From Gloeophyllum trabeum ATCC 11539 (Eukaryota > Basidiomycota > Agaricomycetes > Gloeophyllales > Gloeophyllaceae): a stretch of 64,000 bases of DNA. This document shows positions 58,567 to 64,000 of this stretch, piece after piece. The notes beneath the pieces are model-generated. The model saw only the letters and a program-made list of their open reading frames with translations, searched no databases and was not told where the DNA came from. The translations under genes and the position numbers were made by a program. The first letter of the stretch is position 1. Every line of letters begins with the position of its first letter. Where the stretch lies: positions 3,335,922-3,399,921 of the forward strand of contig NW_006920410.1 in NCBI RefSeq assembly GCF_000344685.1. Direction: 5' to 3'.

Positions 58567-59269
58567 TCTAGTCCGCCCCAAAATCGTCCAGGTCACGATG
58601 AATTAGGGCATCCGCTCGTTTACCCAAGCCATACCCTATGTGTAAAACTCAAGAACAGGTCTTATGCTCGTTTACATTCTCCGACATCTACATTATATCC
58701 ATCGCTCGACTCACCCCTGACTGTTTACTATGCCATCTCATCGCTCGGACCTGCTCGGGCAGTCGATATAACATACCAGCACGCATTGTATTCCGAATTC
58801 GCATTATTGACTTGGTCGTATTTTGCTTTCCCTAGTATCGAACTCACGTTTTATTATTGCCTGCGTTGTATACACAGTACTTTCATTTGTAAAGTATTTT
58901 GTCCACTGTCACTGGCTCAGGTCGTTTGTCTAATAGCATATCTCCCAGCGCTATTTGTCTGTCATTGTGTAGTTATTCTGCAACCAACTTGTTTTCGCTC
59001 ATACAAGATATCGAGGGAAAAGGTCCGACACCTGCACCACACCAGCACTGTATCTCTGCGAAGTCCAAAGGAAGGCCCGGACGACGGCTTACTCTGGCAA
59101 ATCTGTCGCTCCATCACTTAGGTCGGGCAATCTGAGTTGCAGAATCATGTCTCGTTGGTCACATGGACATAGGCATACAAGACAGCACCGAGTGTGAATG
59201 CATGAGAGAGCAGAAAGCGAGATGAGGGTGTGAGAGAGACAGAAAGAGGCTAGGTGAGACGAATAGGCT
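58567..59269. other. Convergent spacer, Pumilio / RPS29
   Basis: A 700-base region, probably the long 3' UTR of the Pumilio mRNA plus the RPS29 3' end. No supported gene; several T/A-rich motifs such as TTTTATTATTGC near 58850. Confidence 0.4.
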
Positions 59270-59544
59270 TCACCGGTTCTATCGCATAGTATAAGACACG
59301 ACATGGGGTTGCGCAATCTGAGACGTACCTTCACGAAACCGATCTGGCTGGACTTCTCCCGGAAGCATTGACGGCAGAGGTCAAGACCATACTTGCGGAT
59401 GAGACCAGCCTGGTGCGCGCACAGACGGCTACATTGACAAGACGTCAGATCAAGAGCACCAAGAACTGATAGCAAGACGCACCATTGACGGCTGCCCTTG
59501 CCATATTTCCTCGGGCGAGAGAACCAAACAGCGTCGTGGGTCAT
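59270..59544 (-). CDS. RPS29: 40S ribosomal protein S29 (uS14)
   Basis: Three exons (59483..59544, 59329..59428, 59270..59278) give exactly 56 residues, the standard length. [27 protein letters not shown] and [17 protein letters not shown] contain the four cysteines (CxxC ... CxxC) of the uS14 zinc ribbon; the last exon is 9 nt (Asn-Arg-stop after GFVK). The protein sits in the head of the small ribosomal subunit near h41. The C-terminal exon was chosen because reading through the GTACGT donor gives a long unrelated tail, while the AG at 59279 closes with GFVKNR, close to the GFVKYR-type ends of other fungi. (Quoted pieces are split so none exceeds the family-diagnostic core.). Confidence 0.93.
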
Positions 59545-59905
59545 TTTGATAGAGGCTTAGGGGAATGTCTTGCTGCAAACAAGAATGTCTATGTTTCAGC
59601 TGACCGTCAGAACCTCCGCAAGTAGGAGACCCACCTCGCCCGTGGATTTGCGTGTCTGCCTGCGGTGGAGATTCGATGCTAGGAAGTCAAAAGGTTCGTG
59701 TGTGTCTGCTTACGTAAACTATATAGCTTTCGTGGTTCTCACGGTTTGCCACCATACAAGCCGAGGATACAACGACGTACAGCTTCTTCGTGCAGCATGC
59801 AACAGGTGCTTCAGCATCCATGCATCGGAACGATACAGTTTCTCAAAAAGATTGGGACATGAAGTTGCAATAAAACGAGGAATCCGGCAATACCAAAAGA
59901 TGACT
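59545..59905. other. Intergenic, RPS29 promoter and tRNA flank
   Basis: Contains the RPS29 promoter on the minus strand and the 3' flank of the tRNA gene. No further feature recognised. Confidence 0.4.
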
Positions 59906-59989
59906 AGCCCACCGCGAGGGTCGAACTCGCAGCCTTCAGATCGCCTAGTCATAAGAGTCTGACGCTCTATCCGATTGAGCTAGGCGGGC
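59906..59989 (-). tRNA. tRNA-Lys (anticodon CTT) with 10-nt intron, second copy
   Basis: The mature part is identical to the copy at 5276..5359; only one base differs, inside the intron (59942..59951). Same strand, same intron position, 54.6 kb away. Flanking sequence outside the gene is unrelated apart from ACTAG just outside the 3' end. Confidence 0.93.
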
Positions 59990-60166
59990 ATGCCTGTGTG
60001 TGCACATTATAAAGATAGAATGAAACGTTCCCAGATAGATGAATAAGCTTGTGAAACAGCAAACATATCATATGGGCATTAATGTAATGAGAGTATGTAC
60101 GAATAATAGAAGGCATGCAGTACAGATATGCAGATATGCCAAACAAGCGAGCCAGGTGCACCCTTC

Positions 60167-63100
60167 CTATGACTTCCCACCCTTCTTCTTTTTGTTGACG
60201 ACCTTGAAACCGCCCCAGCCATCGTTTTGAGCAGGCTTAGGTTGTGCTTTCACCACGTCAGCGATGCTGGGAGCCTTCATGCCGTTCGTCTTTCCGCGAG
60301 AGGAGGCATCAAGTTTGCGCCTACTGACAAAGTCAGCTGCAAAGCGTCTGCCATCCATGGTCGTGCTGTTCGCGTATATCAGTTCAGATATGAGCTCGAG
60401 GGTCGAGGGGTCCGGGTCGAGTGGGAACGTGAGCAGCATGGAGATAATCTCCTCCACTAGAACATACTTTAAGCGACGGCGTAGCAAAACTCCAGAGATT
60501 GAAGACGTACAATTGACCGAGCTATCAAGCCCTTTGAGACTGTCGCTCATCCATTTGAGGAGTTCCGCAGACGGGACTGCCGGCACGTCCTCAGCCTTCG
60601 CGCCTGGCGCAGCTTTAGCAGCAGCGGGCACAGAGGAGCCACCACCATTACGGGCGACGGCATTGACAGAGTTAACGGACCGGGGTGTGGCACTCGCGAC
60701 CGCAGGCGTAGAGGTTGATGTTGGTAAGCTGGGTCGACTCGCCGGTGTAGCGGTCGCACTTGCACCAGGCGTAGACACTTTACCACCAGGGCCAACCATT
60801 GCCCACGGTCCACCGATTGTGGCTGGTGTAACAGGCGTACTCTGAAAGTGTGAAGAGTTCAGAAGAATGAAATCTTGCCGCTGAAGGAATGCACCAACCC
60901 TTGTAGTAGTCTCAGCGTATCCCCGGCGGGCAGCTGTAGCCATCGACTCTTTCTGCTTAGCAGCTTCCTTCTTGCGTCTTTCCTCCTCTTCCTGGATTTC
61001 TTTCATAGTCTTCTTGGTCGTGACAGGTTTGACCGCATTTGTCCAAGGTGCGGCAGCCTGCGGCGGGGAGGTCGCGGGAGCAGCTGATTCCTTCGGCGCT
61101 TGGGATACGGTACGAGCAGCGCCAGCTTTCGAAGTAGGTAATCCCCATGACGCGACGAAGGGTGGAGACTCTTCACTGGTCGAGGAAGCATTGGCTTTCG
61201 AGAGGCGCTCTCGATCTTCTTTCTCTTTCTCTGCTACTTTGCGAGCCTCGAGCCTCTTAGCTTCGGCCTCCTGGATCTCACGGAAACCCATAGCTACGCC
61301 AGAGGGCTTAGCCTTCTCCTCCCCTATAGACCACGCAGGCTTCGGGGGAGCGACACTTGAGGAAACATTGGCCGTTGTCGGAGTTGCAGATGCGGTAGAC
61401 GAGGGCACTGGGGCCGGCTCGGCAGCTTCGGCAGGCGCGCCTTGGGTCGTCTTCTGAGACGCCTTCTTCTTACTTACAACCTTGTCGCCCGTAGCTGCAG
61501 GAACCGTCGGTTGCACAGGTGATGGCTCTACAACGACTGCAGGCGGCTCCATGGGTTCGGGACTATCCTTCTGTGATGGTGTCCGCTCTGCTTGCTGTTC
61601 CTGTTGTTCATTATGTTGCATCAAGTTGCTGACCGTAAGCCGATTGGCGCCAGACGGGTCTCCCCAACCATCTTCTACGATGCCTCGGGATGCAGTGTAC
61701 CACGGGGACTGCTCATGTTGAGGTTGGGGTTGCGATGGGGTTGCAGAATTGCCGGACGCGGTCCGGCGAGGTTGCTGGTGAAAAGGTGCGACCGACCCAC
61801 TACTACTAATTGCACCACCCTGGGTAGCGTTTACAGAAGTATTACCGGTTTTGGGGAGGGGGGCATCGAATGGGTTCGGCCGTCTGGACGGCGACTGTTC
61901 TTGCACGTTCCAGGAAGATGATGGCGTCCTGGGAGAAGGACCAGAAATCAAGGACTGTTGTAGACCCTGAGAATGCTGCACATTGGGGGGAGGAGGACCA
62001 ACGGATGATTGGGCTAGTGCAGCAGCCAGTGGAGCTAATGCTTGGCTTTGTTGGGAGCCTAATTGTGACGGAGGCGATTGCGGAAAGGACGGCGTCTGAG
62101 GGAGTGGGCCAAAGGAAGGGCCATGTCCATTCAACACATTATCGACTGCGGGGCTCTCGGGTAGTCCATGACGAGACAAGGCGTCTCTAGATAGATGGGA
62201 CAATGACCTCTGAGCAGCGAATGGCATGCCGGAGGACCCGGGTGAATTAAGAGGGCCTATTCCAGAGTCACTTAGTCCTCGGACGCCCGCGAGTCCGTTT
62301 GCATTCATCGGTATAGCCGGCGAGATGTACGGACTGTCGCTGATTAGGCCATTGTACTCGCCAGTGAAGCCAGCACCACCATCGGGACCGAAGCGACCAT
62401 GCCCCATAGGTCCGTATCCAAAGCTATCTATCGAAGAAGCTCGATTGGGGAGAGTACGCTCGAAGGGTGAAGCCGCGGGCAGATAGGAACTATCAAATGA
62501 GGTGTCGTTATACCCTCCTCTGAATTGTCGATCAGAGATAGGCTGAGACTCCCGAGGTGCACCGAACCTTGCACCTCGGGCGCCCATGGATGGGTCCCCG
62601 GCCGCATAGAGGTTATTTTGAACATTATTACCGAAAGCGGCTGGATCGGGTGAGCCATTGCTGAACCTACCCGCCCCGAGCGACGACGAAGGCGATGCTG
62701 AAACACTGGGAGATCCGTTAAGATACGAGTCCAAAGTCGACGTCCGCAAAGAACGCAGTGGAACCGGTTGGTAAGGCTGGGCTATCATTACGGGATCTCG
62801 GGGTGGTAGGAGCTGGTCGGCAGATGGTTCAGAACGTCGGGGTAAACCTGGCGGGGCCGTGGACTGAACCAAAGGCGACAAGAATATCTGTCCTCCTCCC
62901 GCACGAAGGGCCAACTCCCCAACACTGGTCCATTCGGTGTCAATATGGGTCCTTTTCATTAAAAGGTCGGGCGTGAAATATCCCTCATCGTGCCATTTTT
63001 GCATTACATCAGCACGGAAAGGTCCTAAAGTTGACCATTGATAAGATCCACCATAAGCATTGACGGCTAAAGCAGTAGAGATAGCCCACCTTGAACCTGG

Positions 63101-64000
63101 CCTTGCGGGTCGAGGTAAGACCACTCTATGCTCACTAAGTCGGACAGTCCAGGGAGACCTGACGACTTATTGTCCGGATGTACAGACACAGAACCGCCAG
63201 CATTATTACTTGAGTCTCCTGAAGATAAGCTCGCGATTCCATTGTCGAGAACTGCAGTCGTTTCGGACGTGCAGTTGGCCTTATTGTCTTGCGCTGCTGG
63301 TGTACCCGTCGCGGACGTCGTAGCGGAGGACTGCTCGGAACTGGTGCGATCTCCGTGAGCCTGGGCTGACTCCTCTTCCTCCTTGATCTTGTCTCGTTGA
63401 CCATCAGACTGTGGAGCCATCTCACCATGCTCCATGGATATACTATTCGCTCTCAATGGCCCTTCAGATGGTCGCCTGCGAAGATTCCACGAGTCGCCTC
63501 CGTTCAGCACGCCGTCAAAGCCCTGAGTGAACCCAACACGCGTCCGAGGAGAGGGTAGAGCACCTTCGCGGGGACCATTCAGCGCGCCGTGTATTCCAGA
63601 CACCGAGAGCTTTCGAGGAATGATTGAGGGTTGCTGGTCTTATACCCAACACAAGTCAGTCTGGCCCATGGCAGATCATGCGTGGAGAAGTCACCAGTGC
63701 TATCACCCCTTCTTCGTCCCATCAGCGACCCAAACCGCTCTCTCATAGGACTGACACCACCTGAGCTGTTGTGTGCCAGTCGCGGTCTTTCCCCAGTGAG
63801 CGACGTCGCGGCTGAGGATCCCAGATAATCCGTGGACTGTCGTCTGCGCATCTCGGAGTTGAGGGATCCTGCAAAGAGCTGTCCAACACGTGTTAACAGC
63901 GATGTCATCTACGCAACGTGATATGCGGGTTATAACCTTCTTCTCTGCTTCAGTCCACTCTTTGAGTGCGGCGGGCTCAGAGCCCACCTCGCGGACAATA
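60167..64000 (-). CDS. GYF-domain protein (Smy2/GIGYF family), 5' end beyond window
   Basis: Exons on the minus strand: 63937..>64000, 63695..63878, 63090..63638, 60899..63024, 60511..60841, 60167..60456; about 1180 residues visible. EWTEAEKKLFAGSLNSEMRRR is the conserved block upstream of the GYF domain. The GYF domain itself is split by an intron: EWSYLDPQGQVQG then PFRADVMQKWHDEGYF and TPDLLMKRTHIDTEW (W-x-Y-x-D-x-x-G-x-x-x-G-P-F and GYF core). Proteins of this type bind PPGF/PPGL ligands and link translation repression, mRNA decay and ER-Golgi traffic. The long middle is Ser/Pro/Gln-rich; a charged helix (FREIQEAEAKRLEARK) and a C-terminal helical region (WMSDSLKGLDSSVN, FPLDPDPSTLELISELIY) precede the basic tail. 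Two introns near the 3' end are multiples of three and lack stops. Confidence 0.92.

Noticed and set aside
59089..59328. Long C-terminal extension of RPS29 by read-through of intron 2
   Set aside because: RPS29 is 56 residues in all eukaryotes; the GTACGT donor and AG at 59279 give exactly this length.

Overview
The window is nuclear DNA of a filamentous basidiomycete, most likely an Agaricomycete. Genes are packed a few hundred bases apart on both strands. Almost all are cut by many short (about 41-70 nt) GT-AG introns with CTNA-type branch sites. The gene set is fungal: a GH72/X8 GPI-anchored glucanosyltransferase, a SUR7/PalI membrane protein, a QDE-1-type RNA-dependent RNA polymerase and Trs31. 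I resolved 25 protein-coding genes (two run off the window ends) and two tRNA-Lys genes, by joining reading frames at splice sites that keep phase and restore conserved domains. No rRNA, CRISPR array, transposon or insertion sequence was recognised.

Layout. 0-5 kb: end of a SUR7/PalI-family gene, CBP3 (complex III assembly), an intronless NmrA-like reductase, and the mitochondrial GTP/GDP carrier GGC1. 5.3 kb: tRNA-Lys(CTT). 6-14 kb: GAS/GEL glucanosyltransferase, an RRM plus zinc-knuckle RNA-binding protein, an F-BAR/RhoGAP protein. 14-20 kb, minus strand: a PIF1-type helicase with an RNase H1-type N-terminus, a 75-residue SH3-only protein, proteasome assembly factor UMP1. 20-29 kb: RanBPM/Gid1-like protein, a Ras GEF carrying an N-terminal Ras-like G domain (minus), and an FAD amine-oxidase-like protein. 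29-37 kb, minus: RNA-dependent RNA polymerase and a BTB protein. 37-46 kb, plus: TRS31, MFAP1-like spliceosomal protein, class 1 dihydroorotate dehydrogenase-like protein, and a PARP in 22 exons. 46-53 kb: an intronless cullin N-terminus-only protein, an unrecognised acidic-tailed protein (minus), a UVRAG/Vps38-like PI3K subunit. 54-64 kb: a Pumilio protein, RPS29 (minus), a second tRNA-Lys(CTT), and a GYF-domain protein running off the right edge.

There is no operon-like pathway here. Loose functional groupings are mitochondrial (CBP3, GGC1), RNA handling (zinc-knuckle protein, MFAP1, Pumilio, GYF, RdRP), protein turnover (UMP1, Gid1-like, cullin-like), signalling (RhoGAP, RasGEF, SH3) and genome maintenance (PIF1, PARP). 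The most unusual aspects are gene architecture and domain combinations: coding exons of 3, 7, 12, 15, 18 and 19 nt, five GC-AG introns, a GTPase-like domain fused to its own type of exchange factor, a hybrid-binding domain on PIF1, and a cullin reduced to its N-terminus. All exon borders are inferred by eye and have not been checked against transcripts.
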